A DNA stretch of 64,000 bases from UBA11606 sp965243715 (GTDB lineage Bacteria > Actinomycetota > Acidimicrobiia > Acidimicrobiales > Aldehydirespiratoraceae). The position numbers and the translations under genes were made by a program. Positions within the stretch are counted from its first letter, which is position 1, and every line of letters begins with the position of its first letter. Below the pieces are notes generated by a model that was given only the letters and a program-made list of their open reading frames with translations, did not search any database and was not told the DNA's origin. The DNA is taken from assembly GCA_965243715.1 (NCBI GenBank), contig CBDEVU010000009.1, positions 583,606 through 647,605 on the forward strand, in the 5' to 3' direction. Shown here in pieces: positions 10,048 through 18,612 of this stretch.

Positions 10048-11409
10048 GTGAGTTCCCCTCGAGTGGTTGCGATTGAACCGTCATCACCTGCCGATCGAGC
10101 GGGGTTGCTGGTGGGCGATGAGATCGTGGCGATTCGCGGCGAGATACCCCGCGACGTCATTCGCTGGCAGCTGCTAACCGACGAAGCCGAAGTGGTCCTC
10201 GCGGTCGAACGCGGTGCTGCTCAACTTGATGTGGTCGTACATAAAGATGAGGGTCAGCCGTTGGGTGCCGAGGTCCACGCAGCGGTGTTCGACAAGGTCC
10301 AGACCTGCGACAATCACTGCGAGTTCTGCTTCATTCATCAACTGCCAAAGGGGATGCGTCGTTCGCTGTACCTCAAAGATGACGACTACCGATTGTCCTT
10401 CCTATACGGGAACTTCACGACCCTCACCCGTTTTACTGAACTCGATTTCGAGCGTGTCATCACCGAGCGACTATCCCCGCTCAACGTGTCGATTCACGCC
10501 ACCGATCCTGACCTTCGGGCTGATATTCTCAAGAACCGCCGTGGGGCGGTTTCTTTACGCTGGCTGCGAGCGTTGCTCGATCACGACATCGAAGTCCACG
10601 GTCAGGTCGTTGTCTGTCCTGGGGTCAACGATGGCGACGTACTGGACGACACGCTTGCCGGAGTGCTCGAACGCTTCCCGGAACTGGCGAGTGTTTGTGT
10701 CGTACCACTCGGCTTATCGAAATACTCGACCCAGGCGCGTATGCGTGTCCACACTCGCCCCGAAGCACAACGCGTAGTCGAGGTGGTGGAGTTATGGCAG
10801 GAGATCTTTTTGACCGCGGTGGGGCGACGCATGGTGTTCGCGGCCGATGAGTACTACCTGATGGCCGAGCGGCCTTTCCCGCCCGCGGATAGCTACGAGG
10901 GTTTCACGATGCACGAGGACGGCATCGGGATGGCTCGGACATTGGAAAACGAATTCTTCAACCCGTCCATTGCTGAGCCGACGGGGCCACGGGCGGGATT
11001 TTTTGCGTGGGTCGACGGCGCGCCCGCTGACGGGTATCGCGCACCCCGGACGTCCACGCCGGTGGGCTTGTCGCCGCGTCGTAACGCTTCCATCGCGGTA
11101 CTTACAGGAACCCTTGGTGCGCCAATTATTGAGCCGTTGCTGGCGGCGTCGGGTCGACCCGACGCCCGCGTCTTGGCCGTTCCCAACGACTATTTTGGCG
11201 GCAATATTGGCGTTACCGGCTTAATGGTGGGGGAGGATGTGGCCCGCCTTCTAGAGCGCGAACCCGAAGGGCATCGCTACCTTCTACCCGACGTTTGCTT
11301 GAGCCGAGGGGTCTTTCTCGACGGTATGAACATCGCCGATCTGCCACGCCCCGTCGAAGTCATCTCGACTGACGGTGCGGCTCTTCGGACTGCTTTGGCG
11401 CGACCATGA
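10048..11409 (+). CDS. DUF512 radical-SAM protein with N-terminal PDZ domain
   Basis: 453 aa. An N-terminal PDZ-like domain (SPADRAGLLVGDEIVAI) is followed by a Cx3Cx2C cluster, CDNHCEFCF near residue 88, which should ligate a radical-SAM [4Fe-4S] cluster. The rest matches the DUF512 family, including FAADEYYLMAERPFP and the C-terminal GG(N)IGVTGL motif. The family's reaction is not known to me. The gene overlaps der by 4 bp (ATGA), a common neighbour pair in actinobacteria, which suggests a link to ribosome assembly or simply shared transcription. The GTG start at 10048 is immediately preceded by GAGG, too close to be an ideal ribosome binding site. Confidence 0.92.
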   Translation: MSSPRVVAIEPSSPADRAGLLVGDEIVAIRGEIPRDVIRWQLLTDEAEVVLAVERGAAQLDVVVHKDEGQPLGAEVHAAVFDKVQTCDNHCEFCFIHQLPKGMRRSLYLKDDDYRLSFLYGNFTTLTRFTELDFERVITERLSPLNVSIHATDPDLRADILKNRRGAVSLRWLRALLDHDIEVHGQVVVCPGVNDGDVLDDTLAGVLERFPELASVCVVPLGLSKYSTQARMRVHTRPEAQRVVEVVELWQEIFLTAVGRRMVFAADEYYLMAERPFPPADSYEGFTMHEDGIGMARTLENEFFNPSIAEPTGPRAGFFAWVDGAPADGYRAPRTSTPVGLSPRRNASIAVLTGTLGAPIIEPLLAASGRPDARVLAVPNDYFGGNIGVTGLMVGEDVARLLEREPEGHRYLLPDVCLSRGVFLDGMNIADLPRPVEVISTDGAALRTALARP

Positions 11410-12713
11410 GCTTCCCCATTGTCGCCATTGTTGGTCGACCCAATGTGGGTAAATCCACGCTCGTGAACCGCATATTGGCCAAGCGCGTCGCCATCGTCGA
11501 GGAGCGTCCCGGTGTCACCCGGGATCGCAAGGCGGTCGATGCCGAGTGGCAGGGTCGTCACTTCACCCTGCTTGATACAGGGGGCTGGATAGCCAGCGGC
11601 GACGATCTCGACGACAAGGTCAGCGCCCAAAGCGAACAGGCCATGCACGAGGCGGCGGTCGTTGTTTTGGTCGTCGACGCTACGGTCGGGGTCACCCCCG
11701 AAGATGAACGAGTGGCGCGGTTGCTGCGCCGCACCGAAACTCCGGTGCTCACGGTCGCCAACAAGGTCGACGACCAAAGCCATGAGATCGCTATCTGGGA
11801 GTTCATGGGCCTAGGTCTCGGCTCGCCGTTTCCCGTTAGTGCGCTACACGGGCGGGGTACCGGCGATCTCCTAGACCAGCTGATTTCGTACCTTCCTCCG
11901 AGCGCCTCGAACGAATCCGCCGAACCAACCAACAACAACCCCGACCTTTTCTCGGTTTCTATTGTGGGTCGCCCCAATGTCGGTAAGTCGACCCTCTTCA
12001 ATCAACTCATCGGCGAAGAGCGTGCTGTCGTTCACGATCGAGCGGGCACGACCCGCGACGCGATTGACACCATTGTGGAAACGGCTACCGGTCCGATTCG
12101 TTTCGTCGACACCGCGGGCATGCGGCGCAAGGCCAAGATCGACGAGGACACCGAGTATTACTCGCTTCTGCGGGCTCTCGAGGCGGTGGACGAGTCTGAC
12201 GTTTCGCTTCTCGTCATCGACGCAACCAGCGGGGTCACCCATCAGGATCAGCGACTGGCCGAACGAGTCGATGGGGCCGGATGTCCGATCCTTATCGTCC
12301 TCAACAAGTGGGAACTGCTCAACACCGTGGAGCGCGAGAAGATCGCCGTCGATGTCGAACGCAAACTCGGATTCCTCGGCCAACCGCCGGTCATGCGACT
12401 CTCGGCCCTTACCGGCAAGGGTGTTCTCCGGCTGTGGCCGACCCTGCAGGAGGCGGTGGGTCACTATCGCACCCGCATCGCGACCCGCGACGTTAACCAG
12501 TGCATCCGGGCGGCCCAGTCGGCCCAACCCGCTCCCCACGGTGCTCGCGTCATGTATGCCACCCAAGGCGCCACCGATCCGCCGACGTTCACCTTGTTCG
12601 CGAATCGTGAGCTACCAAGAACCTATTTGCGCTATCTCGAACGCTCTCTACGTGAGACATTCAACTTGGGATCAACGCCCATTAAGATCAGGGTTCGACG
12701 GCGAAACGACTAG
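11406..12713 (+). CDS. der: Ribosome biogenesis GTPase Der (EngA)
   Basis: 435 aa, with the double-GTPase architecture unique to Der. Two G1 motifs GRPNVGKST occur near residues 8 and 188, each followed by DTGG/DTAG G3 and by NKVD/NKWE G4 motifs, and the C-terminal ~80 residues form the KH-like domain ending in a basic tail. It acts in the cytoplasm in 50S subunit maturation. The ATG lies in an ATGA overlap with the upstream DUF512 gene. Length is normal and no motif is missing. Antisense ORFs over this gene are shadows. Confidence 0.97.
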   Translation: MSFPIVAIVGRPNVGKSTLVNRILAKRVAIVEERPGVTRDRKAVDAEWQGRHFTLLDTGGWIASGDDLDDKVSAQSEQAMHEAAVVVLVVDATVGVTPEDERVARLLRRTETPVLTVANKVDDQSHEIAIWEFMGLGLGSPFPVSALHGRGTGDLLDQLISYLPPSASNESAEPTNNNPDLFSVSIVGRPNVGKSTLFNQLIGEERAVVHDRAGTTRDAIDTIVETATGPIRFVDTAGMRRKAKIDEDTEYYSLLRALEAVDESDVSLLVIDATSGVTHQDQRLAERVDGAGCPILIVLNKWELLNTVEREKIAVDVERKLGFLGQPPVMRLSALTGKGVLRLWPTLQEAVGHYRTRIATRDVNQCIRAAQSAQPAPHGARVMYATQGATDPPTFTLFANRELPRTYLRYLERSLRETFNLGSTPIKIRVRRRND

Positions 12714-12777
12714 GCGCGGTGCCTTATGTCCTTCCGGTCCACTACCTTTAACCACTACCCGCACTGAGGAGCATTAG

Positions 12778-13857
12778 GTGCTAACTTACACTCTGGCTTC
12801 CCTCGCCTTCGTCTGCGTTCTAGCCTCGCTCGTTTACGTGCGCAGTGCGCGCCTGCGACTGCGTGTCGTTTCCTTGGTCGACTCCGAACCGAGCGCCGAT
12901 GTCGAAGCGCATTCGGTGGCCTTCTCGGCCTATCGCAAGGAAGCCCACTCGGCGATCGTCTACGCGTTGCTGGCGCTGGCGGCTAGTGCAGTTGCCTTTG
13001 TCGACCACGTAAACATCAGCGCCGCCTTTGGCGTGTTGGCTCTTCCCGCCGTGGCTTCGCTTTGGTGGGCTCGCCTTTCCGTACGTGAGGCTCGTATGGC
13101 TCGCAACCGCTACGACCTCGAGCGTCGGGCAGGTGAGGCACTCGAACAAGAGCAACTTGCGCCGAAAGCTTGGGCCGCCCGCCTCGCCCCCGAGGAGGTT
13201 CCAAACTTCTCCGGCTTCGAGATCGGCCGCGTGTACCAAGCTGGCTCGGGCCTCATGGCGGGCGACTTCTTTGATGTTCACCGGGTTGGTCCGACTCGGG
13301 TGGCGGCCGTCATCGGCGACGTAGCCGGTCACGGAATCGAGTCCTCGATCACCGCCTTTCAGGCCAAATACCTGCTACGGGTTTTCCTCCGTCAGTTCCG
13401 CGACCCTGCCCAAGCATTTGAGGAACTCAACGCGCAGCTCGCGGCGGGCGACCGCGACGAAGAGTTCATCTCGGCCGCGGTCATCGTGTTCGATACTGAG
13501 GCTGGCACCCTTCGCTATGCCTCGGCGGGCCACCCGGCGCTGTTCCTCTTCCAGACAGAAGGCGCATTGCCATTGCGCTCGACCGGCCCTCTACTGATGC
13601 TCGATCCCACCGCCGGGTACTTTTCTCGCGAGATCTCTATGGAGAGCGGCGATCTGGTGGTTATGTACACCGATGGTCTGGCTGAGGCGCGGGCCAATGT
13701 CACCTTGTTCGGTGAGGATCGGATCATCAAAACGGCCGAGCGTGAACTCAATGCTCCCCCCGACGTGCTGTGCAAGGCGCTACTCGACGCTGCCAAGGAT
13801 CATGCAGGCGGCGTCATCGACGACGACACCGCGATCATGGCCATTCGTCGCGACTGA
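12778..13857 (+). CDS. Membrane-anchored SpoIIE/PP2C-type phosphatase (RsbU-like)
   Basis: 359 aa. The N-terminus has about three hydrophobic segments (residues 1-20, 60-78 and 82-100), followed by a short basic linker and a SpoIIE-family PP2C phosphatase domain. Metal-binding motifs are visible: AGDFFDV near 161, GDVAGHG near 181, YTDGLAEA near 298 and DDDTAIM near the end. Such enzymes dephosphorylate anti-sigma-factor antagonists in partner-switching stress pathways, but no anti-sigma or STAS gene lies next to it here. GTG start at 12778 with GAGGAG (12765-12770) seven bases upstream, a clear ribosome binding site that decides the start. Confidence 0.9.
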   Translation: MLTYTLASLAFVCVLASLVYVRSARLRLRVVSLVDSEPSADVEAHSVAFSAYRKEAHSAIVYALLALAASAVAFVDHVNISAAFGVLALPAVASLWWARLSVREARMARNRYDLERRAGEALEQEQLAPKAWAARLAPEEVPNFSGFEIGRVYQAGSGLMAGDFFDVHRVGPTRVAAVIGDVAGHGIESSITAFQAKYLLRVFLRQFRDPAQAFEELNAQLAAGDRDEEFISAAVIVFDTEAGTLRYASAGHPALFLFQTEGALPLRSTGPLLMLDPTAGYFSREISMESGDLVVMYTDGLAEARANVTLFGEDRIIKTAERELNAPPDVLCKALLDAAKDHAGGVIDDDTAIMAIRRD

Positions 13858-13888
13858 CTCCGCGGCCTCTCGTCTAGCCTCGTTCCTT

Positions 13889-14098
13889 GTGCCTTGGTGT
13901 GAGCCGTGCGAGAAAAACTGGACGCCCACCTCGGTCGCTGGGGATGGAGCCTGCCCCAGTTGTGGGGCCCCGCTGGAGGGCACTCCCGGAGTGGTTCACG
14001 CGCCGCAGAAGACGCCCTGGCATTTTTGGCTAGGTGCCGGTCTGGCCGCTATCTACCTCGTGTGGCGGGCGGTCGAAGGTCTCCTGCGCCTCTTCTAG
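13889..14098 (+). CDS. Small zinc-ribbon protein with one C-terminal membrane helix
   Basis: 69 aa if started at the GTG at 13889; the reading frame is open further upstream but overlaps the phosphatase gene. Two CxxC knuckles (CEPC and CPSC, 18 residues apart) form a likely zinc ribbon, followed by a Pro/His linker and one hydrophobic helix (HFWLGAGLAAIYLVW). The composition is protein-like and quite unlike the antisense frames. It follows the phosphatase gene by 31 bp and may be co-transcribed with it. Function unknown. The start is uncertain because there is no strong ribosome binding site. Confidence 0.6.
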   Translation: MPWCEPCEKNWTPTSVAGDGACPSCGAPLEGTPGVVHAPQKTPWHFWLGAGLAAIYLVWRAVEGLLRLF

Positions 14099-14171
14099 CT
14101 GATTTTTCGATAATCGGGCTCGTTCGATCCGGTGCGACACTGGACGAACGCGGATACCATCACGGTTGTCA

Positions 14172-14246
14172 CGGGCTGTGGCGCAGCTTGGTTAGCGCGT
14201 CGGTCTGGGGGACCGAAGGTCGGAGGTTCAAATCCTCTCAGCCCGA
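14172..14246 (+). tRNA. tRNA-Pro (GGG)
   Basis: Cloverleaf folded by hand: acceptor stem CGGGCTG/CAGCCCG (7 bp), D stem GCGC/GCGC with a 10-base loop, anticodon stem TCGGT/ACCGA with loop CTGGGGG giving anticodon GGG, 5-base variable region, and T stem GGAGG/CCTCT with loop TTCAAAT. Discriminator base A at 14246; CCA is not encoded. A stable hairpin follows within 15 bases. Confidence 0.93.
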
Positions 14247-14259
14247 CTTCTGAGCCACC

Positions 14260-14275
14260 CCCCGCTACGGCGGGG
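14260..14275 (+). terminator. Hairpin with UNCG-type tetraloop after tRNA-Pro
   Basis: Stem CCCCGC/GCGGGG closed by the loop TACG, an extra-stable C(UNCG)G tetraloop in RNA. It begins 14 bases after the tRNA 3' end. There is no T-tract after it, so it may be a processing boundary or a factor-assisted terminator rather than a classical intrinsic terminator. Confidence 0.45.
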
Positions 14276-14331
14276 ACGCTCGTCGCTTTGCTCGTGCGGT
14301 TCCTTGGCTGGACGGCCACCTAGTGTGGCGA

Positions 14332-14709
14332 CTACAGCGCGATGGTTGCATCTATTTCGACGAGCATTCCGGCTATAGGGAGCCCCGTCTGGACGGTAGT
14401 CCGAGCCGGGTAGGGCTTATTGAAGTACTCGGCGTAAACGGCGTTCATGGCTTCGAAGTCCTCCATTGAGGTGAGAAAGACGCGCACCTGAACGGCGTTG
14501 TCGAGTTGAGTACCGGCCGCGGCGGCTATGGCCGCGAGGTTCTGCAACGTCTGGTGGGTCTGGGAAGCAATGTCGGTCCCGACTAGTTCGTTATCTGGGG
14601 TGAAGGGACCCTGCCCGGACAGGTAGACGACGCCGTTGGACTTGACGCCAGCGGAATAAGGCCCAGCCGCGGCAGGGATTGCGTCGGTGTGGATTGCTTC
14701 TCTGGTCAC
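14332..14709 (-). CDS. ridA: RidA/YjgF-family enamine/imine deaminase
   Basis: 125 aa, full length for RidA. Family motifs are visible: GPYSAGV, VYLSGQGPF, and the C-terminal ARTTVQTGLP..VEIDATIAL containing the substrate-carboxylate arginine. RidA hydrolyses reactive enamine/imine intermediates (such as 2-aminoacrylate) released by PLP-dependent dehydratases. The GTG start is 14 bp after the stop of the N-acyl-D-amino-acid deacylase gene, so the two form an operon. A PLP enzyme of the D-serine deaminase/D-threonine aldolase fold lies a few genes away and could supply the substrate. Confidence 0.9.
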   Translation of the reverse strand: MTREAIHTDAIPAAAGPYSAGVKSNGVVYLSGQGPFTPDNELVGTDIASQTHQTLQNLAAIAAAAGTQLDNAVQVRVFLTSMEDFEAMNAVYAEYFNKPYPARTTVQTGLPIAGMLVEIDATIAL

Positions 14710-14723
14710 GGTTGGCCTTTGGT

Positions 14724-16184
14724 CTAATGGTTGTTGGTTGCTCGCCGTAGCACTTTACCGGCATGCCCTGGTTTGATCCCCGATGGAGTAACACTCTGGT
14801 GCCCGTTGACGACGACCCACTTGATCCCGGTCGGGTTGGCTCGCCGGTCGTAGCTACCCGCATCGTTGATTGTTGGGTAGTCGAAGATCGTCACATCTGC
14901 GGCCTTTCCGCAGGCGAGTCGGCCGCGGTGGGCGAGTCGGTAGCGGTGGGCGGGGATAGAGGTCATCTTGGCGACGGCGGTGGGGAGGTCGAACAGGGCT
15001 TCATCGCGGCTGAACTGTCCGAGCGTTCGGGGGAAGCTTCCGAGCAGTCTGGGATGGGGAACACCGCCGGTTTGGGGAATGCCGTCGCTACCAATCATCG
15101 AGCGGGGATGGCTAAGAACCGTGCGCATGTCGGCCTCATTTATCTCAAAGATCACGCAAAGCGAATGCTCGGCGAGAGGAGCCGTTATCACTTTAATGGT
15201 GATATCGGCCAGCGACCGCCCTTCGTCATCCGCGATCTCTGAGAGGCGGCGGCCTTCGTACTGGGGATAGTCGAGGCAGCGAACCATTTGTACGAGACGG
15301 ACTCGATCGGTATCGATGTGATCTGGATCGAAGTATTGGGCAATCGGTCCTGATCCGGCGACGTAGGGGTAGACGTCGAACGCAACATCGAGACCATCTC
15401 GGTAGGCGGCGTCGATGCGATCAAGGGCGGTTTGGATGGTACCCCAGTGTGGCGGCCAGATCGTTTTGAGGTGGCTAATCTGGACCGCCACACCGGCTTG
15501 GGTCCCCACTAGTAAGGCCTCATCGATGGCGTCCATCAGGTGAGGGCCCTCGTCGCGGAGATGAGTGCTGTAGATTCCGTCGAGGTCGGCTACCCCACGA
15601 GCGAGTTCAATGAGGTCTTCGGTAGTTGCGTGCTTGCCCGGTTCATAGATGAGTCCGGTGGAAACGCCGAGGGCACCCGCTTCGACAGCGCGCCGCACCA
15701 TCGTCGAAACGGCCTCTCGTTGCCGTTGGTTCGGTCGCTGACCGTTTAGTCCGGTAAGACCAAGGAGGACGGTATTGTGCCCGACGAACGTGGCCATGTT
15801 CGGGCCTAGTCCCCGTGTTTCGAGCGTCTCGGTGTACTCACCGAAGTTCGTCCACGGCCCGTCTGTGGCTAGCAGGTCGAGCGACGGCCGGCCGGGTTGA
15901 TGCGGGAAGGCGCTGAAGCCGCAACTTCCGCAGATCACGGTTGTGACACCTTGAAGAAGCTTGTTCGGATTAGCCGAATTGCGATGAAGTTCCATGTCGT
16001 CATGGGTGTGGGCATCTACGAATCCGGGCGTGACGACAAGGCCGGCGGCGTCAATGTTTCGTCGGGCGGGACCAACTTCGTCGATCTCGGCAATCCACTC
16101 GCCGTCGATACCAACATCGCCAATCCGTCCCGGCGCGCCGGTGCCGTCGACGATCAGTCCGTCACGGATCGCGAGGTCAAGCAC
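14724..16184 (-). CDS. N-acyl-D-amino-acid deacylase (D-aminoacylase), amidohydrolase family
   Basis: 486 aa, normal for the family. An N-terminal amidohydrolase beta-sandwich (DLAIRDGLIVDGTG) and metal ligand motif DAHTHDD near residue 60 are followed by the family hallmark QGVTTVICGSCGFS, the STHLRDEGP and QISHLK motifs, and a C-terminal GSDGIP..HPR aspartate site. It should release D-amino acids from N-acylated forms in the cytoplasm. GTG start at 16184. Downstream ridA follows by 14 bp; an aldolase/PLP-enzyme operon is divergent across a 90-bp gap. Confidence 0.9.
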   Translation of the reverse strand: MLDLAIRDGLIVDGTGAPGRIGDVGIDGEWIAEIDEVGPARRNIDAAGLVVTPGFVDAHTHDDMELHRNSANPNKLLQGVTTVICGSCGFSAFPHQPGRPSLDLLATDGPWTNFGEYTETLETRGLGPNMATFVGHNTVLLGLTGLNGQRPNQRQREAVSTMVRRAVEAGALGVSTGLIYEPGKHATTEDLIELARGVADLDGIYSTHLRDEGPHLMDAIDEALLVGTQAGVAVQISHLKTIWPPHWGTIQTALDRIDAAYRDGLDVAFDVYPYVAGSGPIAQYFDPDHIDTDRVRLVQMVRCLDYPQYEGRRLSEIADDEGRSLADITIKVITAPLAEHSLCVIFEINEADMRTVLSHPRSMIGSDGIPQTGGVPHPRLLGSFPRTLGQFSRDEALFDLPTAVAKMTSIPAHRYRLAHRGRLACGKAADVTIFDYPTINDAGSYDRRANPTGIKWVVVNGHQSVTPSGIKPGHAGKVLRRATNNH

Positions 16185-16274
16185 GGCCTACGCCGCGGCG
16201 TGGTGGGGAAAGAGTTGTTGCGTATGCTGCATCGCAGAGAGCATTATACGCGTAGTGTCTGAGGGGAGGGTTAA

Positions 16275-16892
16275 ATGTCGTGGACTGATGAGGAGTTTCT
16301 GGAAACGCTTCGAGCTAAACCTCTGATCGCCATCCTGCGAGGGCTAGGGGCTGTCGAGGCGGCGAATCTGGCCCGCCGTATCGTCGCCATGGGTGTTCCT
16401 TTGGTCGAGGTCACCATCCAAGACAAGGCGGGTTTGGAGGCTCTAGAAGCGGTCGCGACTGAGGCCCTGCGAGGCGACTTTCGTGTCGGTGCTGGCTCAG
16501 TGCGTACCGCGGCGATGGCTCATCAGGCGATTGATGCTGGCGCGTCGTACTTGGTTTCTCCGGGTCTCTCCGAAGCGGTGCTTGACGTCGCCCGGCTACG
16601 TTTCGTCCCCGCCCTTCCGGGCATCGCAACGCCGTCGGAACTCCAACGAGCGGTTGACTACGGGGTGGTAGCCGCCAAGGTATTCCCGGCCGCCCAACTT
16701 GGTGGACCGGCGTTCATCCGCGCTCTGCGGGGCCCGTTCCCGACCATTGCCCTAGTCCCCACAGGCGGGGTGAATCTGCTCCAGGCCCAGGACTATTTCG
16801 ATGCCGGCGCGACGGCTATTGGTGTGGGCGGTCGGTTGACGGTGGACGGCGGACTTGATGAACTTGAACAGTGGCTAGAGACGCGCTCGTGA
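16275..16892 (+). CDS. 2-keto-3-deoxy-phosphogluconate/4-hydroxy-2-oxoglutarate aldolase (Eda family)
   Basis: 205 aa, class I KDPG/KHG aldolase fold. Visible are VEVTIQDKAGLEAL (which carries the general-base glutamate region), GAGSVRTAA, LVSPGLS, and AAKVFPAA with the Schiff-base lysine near residue 135, followed by ALVPTGGV. It cleaves 2-keto-4-hydroxy acids to pyruvate and an aldehyde. Strong ribosome binding site GAGGGGAGGG (16262-16271) before the ATG. The stop overlaps the next gene's GTG by 4 bp, so it is coupled to the PLP enzyme and probably consumes a keto acid from the same pathway. Confidence 0.88.
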   Translation: MSWTDEEFLETLRAKPLIAILRGLGAVEAANLARRIVAMGVPLVEVTIQDKAGLEALEAVATEALRGDFRVGAGSVRTAAMAHQAIDAGASYLVSPGLSEAVLDVARLRFVPALPGIATPSELQRAVDYGVVAAKVFPAAQLGGPAFIRALRGPFPTIALVPTGGVNLLQAQDYFDAGATAIGVGGRLTVDGGLDELEQWLETRS

Positions 16893-18121
16893 CTGTCGAC
16901 CACGTATTTAGCCCCACTGACAAGGGGATCCCCGCCGATTTAATTGGCCAACCGTCGAGTTCGTTAGTCGGCCGAAATATCTACGACGGGTCGTTCCCCT
17001 CGCCTCTCGTGGTGGCCTATCGCACCCGAATCCAGCACAACTTGGACCTGATGGCTCGCTGGGCCCGGCATCACGGTGTGGAACTGGCACCGCACGCCAA
17101 GACGACCATGGCCCCCAAACTCATTGCCCGTCAGGTTGAAGCAGGCGCGGTGGCGGTGGCCGTAGCCACCATGACGCAAGTCAGGTCTCTGGTCGCACTC
17201 GGCGTGCGGCGGGTCGTCCTCGCCAATCAGTTAGTCAACACGGCCGCGATCGAGTGGGCAGGCGACGCTATCGAGGCGGGGCTAGACCTCAGCGTCTTTG
17301 TTGATTCCCCAGACGGATTGGCCCTCCTCTGCGGTGATCGAGCGACGATCGGGGTGTTGTTGGAGGTGGGCGGCGCTGGCGGTCGCAGTGGCACCAGGTC
17401 AAGAGCGAGCGCCATCGAGTTGGGTGAAACGGTAGCCAAGACCCCGGGAGTCGAGTTGAGAGGGGTCGCCGGGTACGAAGGGATGTTCTTTGATCAGTCG
17501 ACGCCGACTGAGCGCACAGCCGTGCGTAGCTACCTGCGCGAGATGGTTAGCGTCTACGAAGCACTCGATCAGCGGAACTTGTTCGCTCCGGGGTTGACCC
17601 CGGTACTTACGGCTGGAGGTAGCGCCTGCTTTGACGACGTGGCCGAAATCCTCACCCAGGTGACCGGCGCGACCAAGCCCGAGGTCTGGATTCGACCGGG
17701 TTGCTATCTGACTCACGACCACGGCGTCTATGAATCCATCTCGCCCCTGCGAGCAAACCCGTCGTGGCCTCCGCTTCGCGGGGCTCTTGAGGTCATTGCC
17801 CAAGTGCTGTCTCGACCGGAGCCCTCGCTAGCCCTGCTTGATGCTGGAAGGCGTGATCTATCCTTTGATTCGGGCCTGCCCCGAGCGTTGACTTATCGAT
17901 CGAAGCAAGCTCCTTGGACGGTGGCGCCTCACCGCTGGGAGATCACCAGCCTCATGGACCATCACACGTTCTTGTCCGTCGCGGCAACCGATCCTCTCGG
18001 CGTGGGCGACTTCGTAACTTTAGGGATATCGCATCCGTGTACCACCTTTGACAAGTGGCGACACATTCCAGAGGTAGATGACAACGGCACCGTCGTCGAC
18101 GTGATAGCTACGAACTTCTGA
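16889..18121 (+). CDS. PLP-dependent D-serine deaminase/D-threonine aldolase-like enzyme
   Basis: 410 aa, with an alanine-racemase-type N-terminal barrel carrying the PLP-lysine motif APHAKTTMAPKL, and the C-terminal domain of the D-threonine aldolase/DSD1 family (GCYLTHDHG, LGISHPCTTFDKW, whose His/Cys ligands bind a metal). Known members dehydrate D-serine or cleave D-threonine. The frame opens at GTG 16871, but the GTG at 16889 forms a GTGA 4-bp overlap with the aldolase gene and is the better start. With the divergent D-aminoacylase and RidA this makes a D-amino-acid breakdown cluster. The exact substrate cannot be read from sequence. Confidence 0.86.
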   Translation: MTVDHVFSPTDKGIPADLIGQPSSSLVGRNIYDGSFPSPLVVAYRTRIQHNLDLMARWARHHGVELAPHAKTTMAPKLIARQVEAGAVAVAVATMTQVRSLVALGVRRVVLANQLVNTAAIEWAGDAIEAGLDLSVFVDSPDGLALLCGDRATIGVLLEVGGAGGRSGTRSRASAIELGETVAKTPGVELRGVAGYEGMFFDQSTPTERTAVRSYLREMVSVYEALDQRNLFAPGLTPVLTAGGSACFDDVAEILTQVTGATKPEVWIRPGCYLTHDHGVYESISPLRANPSWPPLRGALEVIAQVLSRPEPSLALLDAGRRDLSFDSGLPRALTYRSKQAPWTVAPHRWEITSLMDHHTFLSVAATDPLGVGDFVTLGISHPCTTFDKWRHIPEVDDNGTVVDVIATNF

Positions 18122-18153
18122 TACGAAGTTTCAGCGGTCTGCTCAGGGGTGTG

Positions 18154-18162
18154 TGCTACAAT
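18154..18162 (+). promoter_or_regulatory. Extended -10 promoter candidate for the 18.2-22.7 kb operon
   Basis: TGCTACAAT, an extended -10 element (TGn plus TACAAT), lies 27 bases before the ATG at 18190, in the only gap between the metabolic operon and this one. No convincing -35 lies 17 bp upstream, which is usual for extended -10 promoters. Confidence 0.45.
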
Positions 18163-18189
18163 TTGAGCGAGCGAACGGATGTGACCTAG

Positions 18190-18612
18190 ATGTGGGATGA
18201 GTTGAGGTTGCAACTGGGTCCTGAATTCGCCTACTTTCCTGGCTCTTGGTTTTGCGTGCCAGAAGAAGAGATTTTCCCCGCGAAGGGTAAACCAATCGAT
18301 GATCCAGTTGAGGATGACCTAGTTTCAAAGAGGCGCTTTGAGGAGAAGAGGCGCCCAGTAGTTCTCGTTACCAGTCACGGTCCCAACTCCCGGGTGTTGT
18401 CGCGGTCCGCTTCCGTTGAGACCAGGTTCAGTCATTACAAGCACGCACACGAGGGTCCCCCGCTTCGCTGTTGCCTGCTTAAGGATGGTTGGATCAATTA
18501 TGAAGTGCCGGTTAATCTGCCGATTTCTCTTCTTGGCGAAGACAACTATTATTGTCCCGAACCGGACGCACCGTGGTTGCTATCTGAATTGAGGCGGGCA
18601 GGTGCCTTGTGA
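18190..18612 (+). CDS. Unknown 140-aa protein, possibly PemK/MazF-like
   Basis: First gene of a tightly coupled operon. The central part (RRPVVLVTSHGPNS, then RFSHYKHAH, then LRCCLLKDGWINYEVPVNLP) has the strand-rich pattern of a PemK/MazF-type SH3 barrel, with an RP-VV-L opening and an LKDG turn before a V-LP strand. This is a visual impression, not a confirmed assignment. No signal peptide or membrane helix. Its stop overlaps the GTG of the next gene by 4 bp. An extended -10 lies just upstream; the ribosome binding site is weak. Confidence 0.72.
   Translation: MWDELRLQLGPEFAYFPGSWFCVPEEEIFPAKGKPIDDPVEDDLVSKRRFEEKRRPVVLVTSHGPNSRVLSRSASVETRFSHYKHAHEGPPLRCCLLKDGWINYEVPVNLPISLLGEDNYYCPEPDAPWLLSELRRAGAL

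Noticed and set aside
11277..12566. Long minus-strand ORFs opposite der
   Set aside because: Shadows of der; they lack ribosome binding sites and family-like sequence.
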